64,000 nt of DNA from Stackebrandtia albiflava (GTDB lineage: Bacteria > Actinomycetota > Actinomycetes > Mycobacteriales > Micromonosporaceae). The notes under the pieces were generated by a model, which worked only from the letters and a program-made list of their open reading frames with translations, searched no databases and had not been told where the DNA came from. Both the position numbers and the translations under genes were made by a program. Where the stretch lies: contig NZ_VLLL01000008.1 of NCBI RefSeq assembly GCF_007994225.1, forward strand, positions 221,695-285,694. Reading direction: 5' to 3'. The stretch's first letter is position 1. Each line of letters starts with the position of its first letter. This document shows positions 32,642 through 41,624 of the stretch, piece by piece.

Positions 32642-35131
32642 ATGGCGGAACTGCTGTACCGATTGGGCGCCTTCGCGGCGAGACGCGCGTGGCGGGTCGT
32701 CGCCGCGTGGTTCGTGGTGCTGCTGGCGGCGGGTGCCGGCTTCGTCATGGGCTTCGGCACCCTGACCACCAGCTTCGACATCCCCGACACCGCCTCCGCC
32801 GACGTCATCGAGGAACTCGAACGCGAACTCCCGGACTTCAGCGGCGCCTCCGGGACCGTCGTGTTCCAGACCGCCGACGGCACCGCGTTCACCGAGGGAC
32901 AGCGCGCCGAGATCTCCGCCCTCATCGAGGACACCGACGGGCTCCCCGACGTCGCCGACGTCGTCGACCCGTTCGCCACCGAGGAACAACGCGCCGCCCG
33001 TGAACGGGAACTGGCCGACGGCCGGGACCAGATCGAGGACGGCCGGCTCCAACTGGACGAGGGCCAGGCGCAGCTCGACCAGGGGGTCGCCGACCTCGAC
33101 GCCGCGCAGGCCGCGCTCGACACCGCCCGTGAGCAGGCCCAGGCCGCCGGGGCGCCACCCGAACAGCTCGCGCTGCTCGACGAGCAACAGGCGCAACTCG
33201 ACGAGGCCCGTGACCAGCTCGCGCAGGAACAGGACAACCTCGACGCCTCCCGCACCGAACTCATCGAGCAGAGCGAACAGCTCGAACTGGGGGCCGAACT
33301 GCTGTCACTGGCCGCCGACATCCGGATGGTGTCGGAGGACGGCTCGACCGCACTGGTCAACGTCGCCTTCACCGAACCCCGGCTCGACCTGTCGGACGCC
33401 TCCAAGGAGGCCGTGATCGCGCACTTCGAGTCCGACCCGGTCGAGGGAGTCGAGGTCTCGTTCTCCACCGACATCGCGCAGGGCGTGCCGGAGATCCTGG
33501 GCGTCGGCGAGGTCGTCGGCGTCGGTATCGCGGCCGTCGTGCTGCTGGTGATGCTGGGCACCGCCGTCGCCGCCGCCCTGCCCATCGTCACGGCCCTCGT
33601 CGGCGTCGGTATCGGCGTCCTGGCCACCCTGGCGTTCTCCGACGTCGTGCAGATGGCGTCGATCACGCCGGTGCTGGGCGTCATGCTCGGCCTCGCCGTC
33701 GGGATCGACTACTCGCTGTTCATCATCAACCGGCACCGCAAGCAGCTCCAGAAGGGCGCCGACGTCGTCGAGTCGATCGGTGTCGCCAACGGCACCGCCG
33801 GCAACGCCGTGGTGTTCGCCGGTTCCACCGTCGTGGTCGCGCTCCTGGCCCTCAACATCACCGGGATCCCGTTCCTGGGGCTGATGGGTTCGGCGGCGGC
33901 GGTCTGCGTCGCCGTCGCGGTACTGATGTCGATCAGCCTCACCCCCGCACTGCTCGGCATGGTCGGGCAGCGCGTCCTGCCGCGCCGGGCACGCGCCGAC
34001 TCCGGTGAGCCTCGGACCGAACCGGCCGCGCCGAAGCCGATGGGGACACTGCGTGCGGTCCTCACCGTGCTGGCGACGGCGGCGGCCCTGCTCACGCTGG
34101 CCATCCCGGCGCTGTCGATGCGCCTGGGCCTGCCCGACGGGTCGTCCGAGCCCGCCGACTCGGCGTCCCACCGGGCGTTCGTCGTCACCGAGGAGGCGTT
34201 CGGCGCCGGTGCCAACGCGCCCCTACTGGTGACCGCCGACCTTCCGCCGGGACTGGCCGACGACGAACTGCTGTCCGCGCAGTTGACGGTGGCGCGCGCG
34301 ATCGCCGAACGGGACGACGTCACGGCCGTGGCGCCGATAGCGGTCTCCGACGACAACGCCCTGGCCGCGTTCCAGGTGGTCCCCTCCGGCGGCCCGAACA
34401 GCGAGTCGACCGAGGCGCTGGTCCACGACCTGCGGGGACTCGCGCCCGTGGAGGGCGAGGACGTCCTCGGCGTCGCGGGCCAGGCGGCGATAAACATCGA
34501 CATATCCGAAGGGCTGCAGGAGGTGCTGCCGGTCTACCTGATCATCGTGGTCGGCCTTTCGCTGCTGATCATGATCGTGGTGTTCCGGTCGCTGCTGGTG
34601 CCGCTCATCGCCACCGGCGGGTTCATCCTCTCGCTGTTCGCGACCTACGGCACCGTGGTCGCCGTCTTCCAGTGGGGGTGGCTCGCCGACCTGGTGGGCG
34701 TCGAGAGTCCCGGGCCGATCCTGAGCTTCCTGCCGGTGATCCTGGTGGGCATCCTGTTCGGACTGGCGATGGACTACCAGTTGTTCCTCGCCTCGGGGAT
34801 GCGGGAGGCGTACGTCCACGGCTCGTCTGCGCGACTGGCGGTCGCCCAGGGGTTCCGGGCGGGCCGCTCGGTGGTCATCGCGGCCGGGCTCATCATGGTG
34901 GCGGTGTTCGGCGGGTTCGTCTTCTCGGAGTCGGTGATCATCCGGCCGCTGGGCTTCGGTCTCGCCTTCGGGATCCTGGTCGACGCGTTCGTCGTGAGGA
35001 TGCTGTTGATGCCCGCCCTGATGCACCTGCTGTCCAAGTCGGCGTGGTGGCTGCCGCGCGGTGTCGACCGCGTCCTGCCCAACGTCGACGTCGAGGGCGC
35101 GGCGCTGGAACGGCGGCACGCCCTCCACTGA
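32642..35131 (+). CDS. MMPL/RND-type exporter with coiled-coil periplasmic loop
   Basis: The 829-residue transporter has two MMPL halves, each with an initial TM, an extracytoplasmic loop and about five TM helices. Proton-relay DY pairs appear in GIDYSLFIINRHR (about 357) and AMDYQLFLASGMREA (about 708). The first loop carries an unusual about 95-residue heptad stretch (about 119-215), rich in Gln, Asp and Glu (QIEDGRLQLDEGQAQLDQG). GGAAGG precedes the ATG. It likely exports a hydrophobic or lipidic compound under control of the divergent TetR; the cargo is unknown. Confidence 0.92.
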   Translation: MAELLYRLGAFAARRAWRVVAAWFVVLLAAGAGFVMGFGTLTTSFDIPDTASADVIEELERELPDFSGASGTVVFQTADGTAFTEGQRAEISALIEDTDGLPDVADVVDPFATEEQRAARERELADGRDQIEDGRLQLDEGQAQLDQGVADLDAAQAALDTAREQAQAAGAPPEQLALLDEQQAQLDEARDQLAQEQDNLDASRTELIEQSEQLELGAELLSLAADIRMVSEDGSTALVNVAFTEPRLDLSDASKEAVIAHFESDPVEGVEVSFSTDIAQGVPEILGVGEVVGVGIAAVVLLVMLGTAVAAALPIVTALVGVGIGVLATLAFSDVVQMASITPVLGVMLGLAVGIDYSLFIINRHRKQLQKGADVVESIGVANGTAGNAVVFAGSTVVVALLALNITGIPFLGLMGSAAAVCVAVAVLMSISLTPALLGMVGQRVLPRRARADSGEPRTEPAAPKPMGTLRAVLTVLATAAALLTLAIPALSMRLGLPDGSSEPADSASHRAFVVTEEAFGAGANAPLLVTADLPPGLADDELLSAQLTVARAIAERDDVTAVAPIAVSDDNALAAFQVVPSGGPNSESTEALVHDLRGLAPVEGEDVLGVAGQAAINIDISEGLQEVLPVYLIIVVGLSLLIMIVVFRSLLVPLIATGGFILSLFATYGTVVAVFQWGWLADLVGVESPGPILSFLPVILVGILFGLAMDYQLFLASGMREAYVHGSSARLAVAQGFRAGRSVVIAAGLIMVAVFGGFVFSESVIIRPLGFGLAFGILVDAFVVRMLLMPALMHLLSKSAWWLPRGVDRVLPNVDVEGAALERRHALH

Positions 35132-35146
35132 GGACGGGTTCCTCCC

Positions 35147-35181
35147 GGTTCCGCGCCCGCGACCACCGCGGGCGCGGAACC
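35147..35181. terminator. bidirectional hairpin between MMPL and VOC genes
   Basis: GGTTCCGCGCCCGCG (35147-35161) pairs perfectly with 35167-35181 between two convergent genes. Confidence 0.8.
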
Positions 35182-35186
35182 GTCGG

Positions 35187-35519
35187 TCACTCCGGCTGAT
35201 GTAGTCCGAAGTAGACGCCCTGGTCGTCGCGGCAGGCCGTGAACCTGCCGAACCCGGGACTCGGCTCACCGGGGTCGCCGGCGGTGCCGCCCAACTCCCT
35301 CACCCGTTCCGCCGCCGCCTCGATGTCGTCCACCCGGAAGTACAGCCCGATGGTGGCCGAGGAGTCACCGGGATGCACACCGCCCCGGATGCCCGCGGTC
35401 TCCAGCCTGGCGCCTCCGCCGGTGCGGTGGGTTCGCCACCCGAACAACGCCGAATAGAACCGTTCCGCCCGTTCGGCGTCCGGCACCCCTATCTCGAAGA
35501 AACTCGGTTCACCCGTCAT
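35187..35519 (-). CDS. VOC-family (glyoxalase-like) protein
   Basis: The 110-residue protein is a single vicinal-oxygen-chelate module. It opens with FFEIGVPDAERAERFYSALFGW and closes with FTACRDDQGVYFGLHQ. The mid-region YFRVDDIEAAAERVRELGG is the second beta-alpha unit. Such one-module proteins dimerise and may bind metal or small ligands. The specific reaction is unknown. A dispersed repeat lies just upstream of the gene. Confidence 0.9.
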   Translation of the reverse strand: MTGEPSFFEIGVPDAERAERFYSALFGWRTHRTGGGARLETAGIRGGVHPGDSSATIGLYFRVDDIEAAAERVRELGGTAGDPGEPSPGFGRFTACRDDQGVYFGLHQPE

Positions 35520-35583
35520 CTCGTCTCCTCTCCACTGCGACGTTCAGAGGCCGTCTCAGCGCCCGCCGTCCTGCCGCTCGTCC

Positions 35584-35612
35584 GCTCGCGACGAACCAGG
35601 ACCGAAGCCGGC
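35584..35612. repeat. dispersed 29-bp repeat, copy 1
   Basis: This copy begins GCTCGCGACGAAC and continues AGGACCGAAGCCGGC after one variable base. It matches 48198-48226 at 27 of 29 positions. Both copies are intergenic. Confidence 0.6.
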
Positions 35613-35753
35613 CTCCAGGTCGCCGGCGGCACGGTCGCTCCCGGTCCCCCCGTGACGGCCCACGCCTCCCGGCGAACGCTCTCGCGGCGGAGGGCCGGTG
35701 GAGCCGCCGCCATATGATGTTCACCGCACGGCGGGACACGGGGAGGCCGATCG

Positions 35754-38700
35754 GTGGAATTCCGGGTACTGGGTTCCTTGCAGGTGTCCCACGACGGCGT
35801 CGAGATCCCCGTCCGCGGCCGGATCGCGATACGACTGCTGGCCGTCCTGTTGACGGCTCCCGGCCAGGGCGTCTCCATGGCGAGGCTCATCGAGGGCGTG
35901 TGGGACGGTGATCCACCCGAGACCGCCCACCGGCAGGTCAGGCACGCCGCCTCCCGGTTGCGGAAGGCCCTCGGTGACGGCCGCGTCCGTTCGGCCGGTG
36001 ACGGCTACCGGCTCGACCTCGACGGCGCGTCCGTCGACTCGCGGCGCTTCGCCGAGGCGGTACGGCGCGCGAGGACCGCCGCCGAGTCGGGAGACCACAC
36101 CGAGGCCGTCGAGTCGTCGCGCGCGGGACTGCGGTTGTGGCGGGGCGAGCCGTTCTCCGGCCTGTCCGGCCGGATCATCGACGCCGAGGCGGGCCGGCTG
36201 AACGAACTCAGGCTCGCCGCCACCGAGGACCGGCTGGAATGGGAACTCGACGCCGGCGACCACACCGAGACGGTGGGGGAACTGCGGCGCCTGTTGTCGG
36301 ACAACCCGTACCGGCAGCGTCTCGCCGGTCTGCTGATGCTGGCGCTGTACCGGGAGGGCCGCACCCCGGAGGCCCTCGACGTCTACGAGCGGATCCGCGC
36401 CCGGTTCGCCGACGAACTCGGCCTCGACCCCGATCCGGCGTTGCGGAGGCGTCACGCCGCCGTACTGCGCGGCGACCCCGCCCTCGACGCCCGGCCGCCG
36501 GTCGGCGCCGCCCCACGCCGGGCGGAGCCCGCGATCGCGGGACCGGTGCCCGCGCAGCTTCCGGTCGCGCCGGTCGCGTTCACCGGACGCGACGCCGAAC
36601 TGCGGGCGCTGGACGCCCAGCTCGACGCGGGCCGGTCACGTTCCTGCCTGGTCACCGGTGCCGCGGGTGCGGGCAAGACCTCCCTGGCGGTCCACTGGTC
36701 CCACCGGGTCCGCGACCGGTTCGGTGACGGCCAGTTGTTCGTGGACATGCGCGGCTTCGACGACGGCGAACCCGTCGGGGTGGCCGACGCGGTCGGCCGG
36801 CTGATCCGGGCACTCCACGGGCCGGGGGCCGTGGTGCCGTCCGATGTGGATGAAGCCGTGTCGCTGTACCGGACGCTGACCGACCGCAGGCGGTTGCTCG
36901 TGGTGCTCGACAACGTCCGCGACGCCGCCCGGGTGCGGCCACTGCTGCCCGCCGGAGACGGCTGCTTCGCGTTGGTGACCAGCCGCAACCGGCTCACCGG
37001 CCTCACCGTCCTGGACGGCACCGCGATGGTGTCGTTGGGGACGCTCCGCCGCGAGGAGTCGGTCGCGCTGCTGACCGACGTGCTCGGCGCCGAACGGCTC
37101 GCCCCGGAACCCGGTGCCGCCGACGCGCTCGCCGAGCGGTGCGGCGACCTCCCGCTGGCGTTGCGGATCGCCGCCGCGCACCTCACCGTCCACACCGAGA
37201 AGACCCTCGCCGGATACGGCGCGGAGATGCGCGACGGCGACCGGCTCACCGCCCTGTCGATCGACGGCGACCCCGACGCCACGGTCACCGTCGCCCTCAC
37301 CCACTCCCACCGTGCCCTGGACGCCGAGGCGCGAAGGCTGTTCTGCCTACTGGGGATCGTCCCCGGGGACGACTTCTCCGGCGACCTGGCGGTCGCCGTC
37401 CACGCGCAGGCCGGTACCGACCGGGTCCTGGACCGGTTGGAGACCGCGCACCTGATCGAACGGCACCGGCCGGGCCGCTACCGGCTCCACGACCTGGTGC
37501 GGGAGTTCGCCGCCAAGACCGCCGCCCGCGACCTCGCCCCCGCCGACCGGGACGCCGTCGCGGACCGGTTCATCGACTGGCACTACCGCCGACGCCTGGA
37601 ACCGCTACCCGACGAGGAGGACAACGTCATGGCGGGGTGCCTGCGGTTGCGTGGCCACCCGGAACTGTGGAAGTTGGTGTCCCCCCTGATGCACCCGCTC
37701 GGCCGTGGCCGACGGTTCGGGGAGGCCGGGCCGGTCATCGAGTCCGCCATCGCCAACGCCGCCGCCGACGGTGACGCGCTGGGCAGGTTCCGCGCGATGA
37801 ACGTGCTGGTGGCGTACCACTGCGCCGCCGACGACGACGCCGCCGCGATAGAGACCGCCCGTGCGGCGGTCGCCGTCGCCGAGCAGGTCGACGACGCGTC
37901 GCTGGCGGGCGCCCACGCGAACCTGGGGGTATCCCTGTTCACGGCGGGCAGGTACACCGAGTCGGAGGAGCAGATCGGTCACGCCCTCGCCGTCGCGCCC
38001 GGCTCGCTCGACTGGCGGGTGAGATTCGGGTTCCTGCTGCAGTACCTGATAGTGAGCGTCGAACTCGGCCGGTACCACAACGTGGACGAGACCGAGCGCC
38101 GGCTTCGCGACGGGTTCCCGGTCGAGGAGTCACCGCAACGTGCCATGTGGCTCGACTTCGCGATGATGCGCCGTTACTCGGCCGTCGGGTCGCGTGACAG
38201 GGCGCTGCGCATGGCGGCCAGGGTGATCGAGGTGGCCACCGCACTGCCCGACGACCGCTGGAGGACACTGGCGCTGCTCGAACGCGGTGCGTTGCGCCGC
38301 CGGGCGGGTGAGTTCGAGGCCGCCGGGCGAGACCTGCGGGAGGCGTTGCGCCTGGCGCGCAAGGTCAACCGGATCACGGCCGAGGCCGGGGCGCTGGTCG
38401 AGTCGGCCATACTGGCGACCGAGATCGGCGACCACCCGGGCGCGGCCGAGTACGCGGGTGTCCTCCGCGAACCGCGTTTCCATTCGACGGCCAGGAGGTC
38501 GATGCAGGCGGACATCGCCTTGGCCTGGAGCATCGTGAGTCACGGGGTCGGTGAGCACCGTACGGCGGCGCACCACGCGAGGCAGGCCGTCACCCTGAAC
38601 TCCCACGGCCCCAGGCCGTTGCCCACCGCCCGGGCGTACCTGGCACTGGGCCGGGCACAGGCCGGATACGGGGATCACACCGCCGCCCGCGAGTCCTGGC

Positions 38701-38798
38701 GGGACGCGCGGGACCGGTTCGAGGAACTGGGCGTACCCGAGGCCGAGAACGCCCGCCGGCTGTTGTCCCGATACGAGGCGGGCGGCGGCACCCGCTGA
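35754..38798 (+). CDS. AfsR/SARP-type regulator with NB-ARC and TPR domains
   Basis: This 1014-residue transcriptional activator starts at a GTG with GGGAGG upstream. Residues 1-90 form the OmpR-like winged helix (MEFRVLGSLQVSHDG) and about 95-245 the BTAD domain (ending ALDVYERIRARFADELGLDPDP). About 270-560 is the NB-ARC ATPase, with P-loop GAAGAGKTS near 301, Walker B RLLVVLDN and GDLPLAL. Roughly 640-1000 are TPR-like repeats. This matches AfsR of Streptomyces, a global activator of secondary metabolism. No biosynthetic cluster lies within the window. Confidence 0.93.
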   Translation: MEFRVLGSLQVSHDGVEIPVRGRIAIRLLAVLLTAPGQGVSMARLIEGVWDGDPPETAHRQVRHAASRLRKALGDGRVRSAGDGYRLDLDGASVDSRRFAEAVRRARTAAESGDHTEAVESSRAGLRLWRGEPFSGLSGRIIDAEAGRLNELRLAATEDRLEWELDAGDHTETVGELRRLLSDNPYRQRLAGLLMLALYREGRTPEALDVYERIRARFADELGLDPDPALRRRHAAVLRGDPALDARPPVGAAPRRAEPAIAGPVPAQLPVAPVAFTGRDAELRALDAQLDAGRSRSCLVTGAAGAGKTSLAVHWSHRVRDRFGDGQLFVDMRGFDDGEPVGVADAVGRLIRALHGPGAVVPSDVDEAVSLYRTLTDRRRLLVVLDNVRDAARVRPLLPAGDGCFALVTSRNRLTGLTVLDGTAMVSLGTLRREESVALLTDVLGAERLAPEPGAADALAERCGDLPLALRIAAAHLTVHTEKTLAGYGAEMRDGDRLTALSIDGDPDATVTVALTHSHRALDAEARRLFCLLGIVPGDDFSGDLAVAVHAQAGTDRVLDRLETAHLIERHRPGRYRLHDLVREFAAKTAARDLAPADRDAVADRFIDWHYRRRLEPLPDEEDNVMAGCLRLRGHPELWKLVSPLMHPLGRGRRFGEAGPVIESAIANAAADGDALGRFRAMNVLVAYHCAADDDAAAIETARAAVAVAEQVDDASLAGAHANLGVSLFTAGRYTESEEQIGHALAVAPGSLDWRVRFGFLLQYLIVSVELGRYHNVDETERRLRDGFPVEESPQRAMWLDFAMMRRYSAVGSRDRALRMAARVIEVATALPDDRWRTLALLERGALRRRAGEFEAAGRDLREALRLARKVNRITAEAGALVESAILATEIGDHPGAAEYAGVLREPRFHSTARRSMQADIALAWSIVSHGVGEHRTAAHHARQAVTLNSHGPRPLPTARAYLALGRAQAGYGDHTAARESWRDARDRFEELGVPEAENARRLLSRYEAGGGTR

Positions 38799-38903
38799 CC
38801 CGTCACCGGCGCGGGCGACCGTACTCGGTCGCGACTCGGTTCCGACTCGTGCAGGCGCCCCGCAGAGTGGAGGACATCCGCTCGAAGGAGAACGGGAGAA
38901 CGC

Positions 38904-39026
38904 ATGGCGTCGGACCCGACGGCCGCCGGCACGGATACGGCGGCACGTCGTTCGCACGGGCTGACGGACCGGATCACCGGTCGTGAACGGAGTGAGCGGC
39001 CTTACCGTTCGCGGCCGTCACGGTGA
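38904..39026 (+). CDS. possible 40-residue leader ORF
   Basis: The ATG at 38904 follows GGGAGAACGC and opens 40 codons rich in Arg and Ser (start MASDPTAAGTDTAARRSHG), ending TGA at 39024-39026. The stop lies in the right arm of a hairpin formed by GGATCACCG (38971-38979) and CGGTGATCC (39021-39029). It precedes the type VII-like cassette by 55 bp. It may be a regulatory leader peptide or a chance frame. Confidence 0.3.
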   Translation: MASDPTAAGTDTAARRSHGLTDRITGRERSERPYRSRPSR

Positions 39027-39081
39027 TCCGGAGCCCTGGGAACCGGTCCGGCGCCATGCGACCACATCGGAGGGAGCCTGG

Positions 39082-39603
39082 ATGGATTCGGCCACCGTGG
39101 AGAGACTGGCGACGAGACTGCGTGCGCTGGCGACCACTCGGTCCTCGGCCTCGGGGGCCGTGACCGTGACGATTTCGTCCGGTTCGGGCCCCCGGGTCCG
39201 CATCGACGACGAGGCACGCCTCGGGCATGACGAACACTCACTGGCCACCGAGATCGAATACACCGTCTACATCGTCGAGGAGGAGTACTTCGGCGGGCTC
39301 ATGGAGATGTCGAGACGGGTGTGCGGACGGCTCGGAATCCCGTGGGACGACACGGCGGCACCGGAGGACCGGGCGTGGTCGGAGGTCGAGGCACTCGGCA
39401 CCGGCGAATCCGACGACGGGGCGGTCCGGGTGACCGTCTTCGACGGGATCGGGATCGCGGTGGAGTTCCGGCACAACGCGGTCCGGCGTACCGACGTGTC
39501 CACGGTCGCCCTGGAAACCGGACTGGACCAGGCGATGGCCGCCGCCCGGCGGGAACGCCGCCGGGCGCTCGGCCGGGCGCGCGCCGCGAGAAGGGGAGAT
39601 TGA
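39082..39603 (+). CDS. YbaB/EbfC-like protein of a type VII secretion-associated cassette
   Basis: The 173-residue protein has GGAGGGAG upstream of the ATG at 39082. The C-terminal part (about 112-173: DDGAVRVTVFDGIGIAVEFRHNA, then LETGLDQAMAAARRERRRAL) matches the strand-and-helix pattern of YbaB-like proteins. The N-terminal 60 residues ([22 protein letters not shown]) look like a partial second copy. In actinobacteria such proteins commonly precede WXG100/EspC-like genes. It lies 2 bp before the next gene. Assignment is tentative. Confidence 0.6.
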   Translation: MDSATVERLATRLRALATTRSSASGAVTVTISSGSGPRVRIDDEARLGHDEHSLATEIEYTVYIVEEEYFGGLMEMSRRVCGRLGIPWDDTAAPEDRAWSEVEALGTGESDDGAVRVTVFDGIGIAVEFRHNAVRRTDVSTVALETGLDQAMAAARRERRRALGRARAARRGD

Positions 39604-39605
39604 CC

Positions 39606-39944
39606 ATGCAGGTGGACACGGCCGCCATCCGCAAGACCGGCGACACCCACTATCCGGCGGTCGCCGACGAGTTCCAGCGGGTCGGCGACGGTATCGGCGG
39701 CGTGCAACTGGACGCGGCCCTCGACGACCCCGGGAACGCCGAGGTGAAGCAGGGCGAATCACAGGCGGCGCTCAACGGTTTCATCTCCTGCGTCGCGCTG
39801 GTCATGACCACCAGTGCCGACTATCTGCGCGACTGCGGAGACGTCCTGGTGACGATGGCCGACGAGTACGACTTCCTCGACGGCGAGACGGCGTACGGCA
39901 TCGAACGCCCCTCGTCGGGATTCGACGAGCCACAGGAGGAGTGA
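39606..39944 (+). CDS. WXG100/EspC-like type VII secretion target
   Basis: The 112-residue protein begins MQVDTAAIRKTGDTHYPAVADEF and is predicted to be two helices (about 5-35 and 48-90) around a loop. A C-terminal YDFLDGETAYG segment resembles the YxxxD/E export signal of ESX substrates. Length and position fit the EspC/DUF2580-like group. It is the second gene of a three-gene operon (gaps of 2 and 1 bp). A WXG motif itself is absent. Confidence 0.65.
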   Translation: MQVDTAAIRKTGDTHYPAVADEFQRVGDGIGGVQLDAALDDPGNAEVKQGESQAALNGFISCVALVMTTSADYLRDCGDVLVTMADEYDFLDGETAYGIERPSSGFDEPQEE

Positions 39945-39945
39945 G

Positions 39946-40878
39946 ATGAGCGACGAGGTCGAGGACCACGCCGCGTTCATGAGCGCGTACGAGGGCCGCT
40001 GGGAACGGTTGCGACTGCTCGCGACGAAGAAGGTCGGCGAGGAACTGTCGATGCTGGGCCCGAACAATCCACAGAACCTGTACCGGGCCGGCGACCTGTT
40101 CGACGGCCTGGGCCGGTTGGACATGCTCATGGACGAGTTCGACGCGGTGGACCTGTTTCTGCGCGGTTTCGTCGAGTCGTGCTGTTTCCCTAACCTCGAC
40201 TGCGCCGACATCGACGAGGCGATCGGCACGATCGGTGACAATCGTGACTCGATCTTCATCGAGAGGGACGTCGGTAGGATCCACGTCGGGCTCGACACCT
40301 GGAACACCGAGGACCGCACCGACCTGAACGAGGGCGGCGTACTGGGTGTCACCGAGGGGCCCGCGGAGCTGTTCAAGAAGTACTATGCGGACACCGTCAA
40401 TCCCACCCTGGTGCGACAGGACCGCCTGATGGGCGACGCGATCGAATCCCTCAAGGCGTGGAAGACCCTGGTCACGGAGAACCGGCTCGTACCGTTGACC
40501 CTGTTGGACGACGTCATGAAGACACTGCGCGAGTACGAGCCGTTGGAGGGGTTGGTCTCGGCGACCATCCACATGGCGTTCACGGTGGTGGGCCTGGTGG
40601 CCGGGTCGGTCACGGTCGGAGCCGGGGCGGTGGCGTCCGATCTCATCGCCACCAAGGTGATGGAGGAGTTGGAGTACGCCGACGCCGGCTGTGCGGTGGA
40701 GGTGCTTCACGAGCTCCGGAACACGGCCATGTACCTCACCACCGAACGGGTGGAGGTGATCACCGACTTCACCGCCAACCTGGAGGACATGACCGACCAG
40801 GTGAACGACTCGGCGCACGAGTACGTCTGCAAGCGGCCGTCGCAGTTGGACGACACCGGGCCGACGGTGTACGTCTGA
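39946..40878 (+). CDS. hypothetical protein with a Gly-rich hydrophobic segment; possible ESX effector
   Basis: A 310-residue, mostly acidic and helical protein. It has one strongly hydrophobic Gly/Ala/Val segment at about residues 205-228 (AFTVVGLVAGSVTVGAGAVA) and a late helical stretch (EVLHELRNTAMYLTTERVEVITDF). No enzyme motif or named domain is recognised. It follows the EspC-like gene by 1 bp, so a role as the main cargo of that cassette is the contextual guess. The hydrophobic segment could insert in membranes. Immunity and secretion machinery genes are not present nearby. Confidence 0.65.
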   Translation: MSDEVEDHAAFMSAYEGRWERLRLLATKKVGEELSMLGPNNPQNLYRAGDLFDGLGRLDMLMDEFDAVDLFLRGFVESCCFPNLDCADIDEAIGTIGDNRDSIFIERDVGRIHVGLDTWNTEDRTDLNEGGVLGVTEGPAELFKKYYADTVNPTLVRQDRLMGDAIESLKAWKTLVTENRLVPLTLLDDVMKTLREYEPLEGLVSATIHMAFTVVGLVAGSVTVGAGAVASDLIATKVMEELEYADAGCAVEVLHELRNTAMYLTTERVEVITDFTANLEDMTDQVNDSAHEYVCKRPSQLDDTGPTVYV

Positions 40879-40892
40879 CCCTCCCTCCCGAA

Positions 40893-41019
40893 CGCCTTGG
40901 GTGGCCTGGGGCCCATCGACATGCCTCGAATAGGGCTGAATGTCCGAATTCTGCGGGGCCTGTGCCCACCCAAGCCGGGCCTGTGCCCACCCAAGCCGGG
41001 CCTGTGCCCACCCAAGGCG
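40893..41019. repeat. three tandem 21-bp repeats inside a long inverted repeat
   Basis: Units 40956-40976, 40977-40997 and 40998-41018 share GGGCCTGTGCCCACCCAAG. The last unit ends in CCACCCAAGGCG (41008-41019), the exact inverse of CGCCTTGGGTGG (40893-40904). The array sits between convergent genes and may work as a terminator. Its 21-bp period matches the array at 4571-4721. Confidence 0.8.
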
Positions 41020-41024
41020 GGTGG

Positions 41025-41615
41025 TCAGCGGGAGCGGGTCGCCGGGCGGGCGCGCAGGTGGGCGCGTTCGCCCTGCCTGCCGAACAGGCTCAGGAACTCG
41101 ACGGGCTCGGAGTCGGCGCTGCCGAACCAGTGCGGTGTCCGGGTGTCGAACTCGGCGGCCTCGCCGGGGGACAGCACGACGTCGTGTTCACCCAGGATCA
41201 GCCGGAGCCTGCCGTTGAGCACGTAGACCCACTCGTAGCCCTCGTGGGTCTGGGGAGTCGGAGGCGCTGCGTCGGTACTGCCGGGGATGACCAACTTGTA
41301 CGCCTGGATGCCGCCCGGTCGCCGGGTCAACGGCAACATCGTCATCCCGTGGAGGTTCACCGGGCGCAGGTGGACGCGCGGGTCCCCGGTGGGCGGGGCG
41401 TCGACCAGCTCGTCCAACGTGACGCCGTGTGCCCGTGCCAGCGGCAGCAGTTGCTCCAGCGTGGGGCGGCGGCTGCCGGACTCCAGCCGGGACAGCGTGC
41501 TCACCGAGATGCCGGTGACGGCCGACAGTTCGGCGAGGGTGGTGTCCCGTCGCTGCCGGAGCATGCGCAGTCGTGGCCCGACGGCGTCGAGCGCGTCGCC
41601 GATGTAGTCACTCAT
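41025..41615 (-). CDS. XRE-cupin transcriptional regulator
   Basis: The 196-residue protein has an N-terminal HTH (LAELSAVTGISVSTLSRLESGSRRP, about residues 28-52) and a C-terminal cupin (about 115-180: HEGYEWVYVLNGRLRLILG, then EAAEFDTRTPHWFG). Such regulators sense a small metabolite through the cupin. The start was set at the ATG 41615; an upstream ATG at 41639 overlaps the operator. It is divergent from a TrxR-like flavoprotein, its probable target. Confidence 0.9.
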   Translation of the reverse strand: MSDYIGDALDAVGPRLRMLRQRRDTTLAELSAVTGISVSTLSRLESGSRRPTLEQLLPLARAHGVTLDELVDAPPTGDPRVHLRPVNLHGMTMLPLTRRPGGIQAYKLVIPGSTDAAPPTPQTHEGYEWVYVLNGRLRLILGEHDVVLSPGEAAEFDTRTPHWFGSADSEPVEFLSLFGRQGERAHLRARPATRSR

Positions 41616-41624
41616 CCCACCAGT

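Noticed and set aside
35754-38798. AfsR-like gene as part of a second STAND defence system
   Set aside because: The N-terminal OmpR-type HTH and BTAD domains identify a transcriptional activator rather than an effector-bearing STAND protein.
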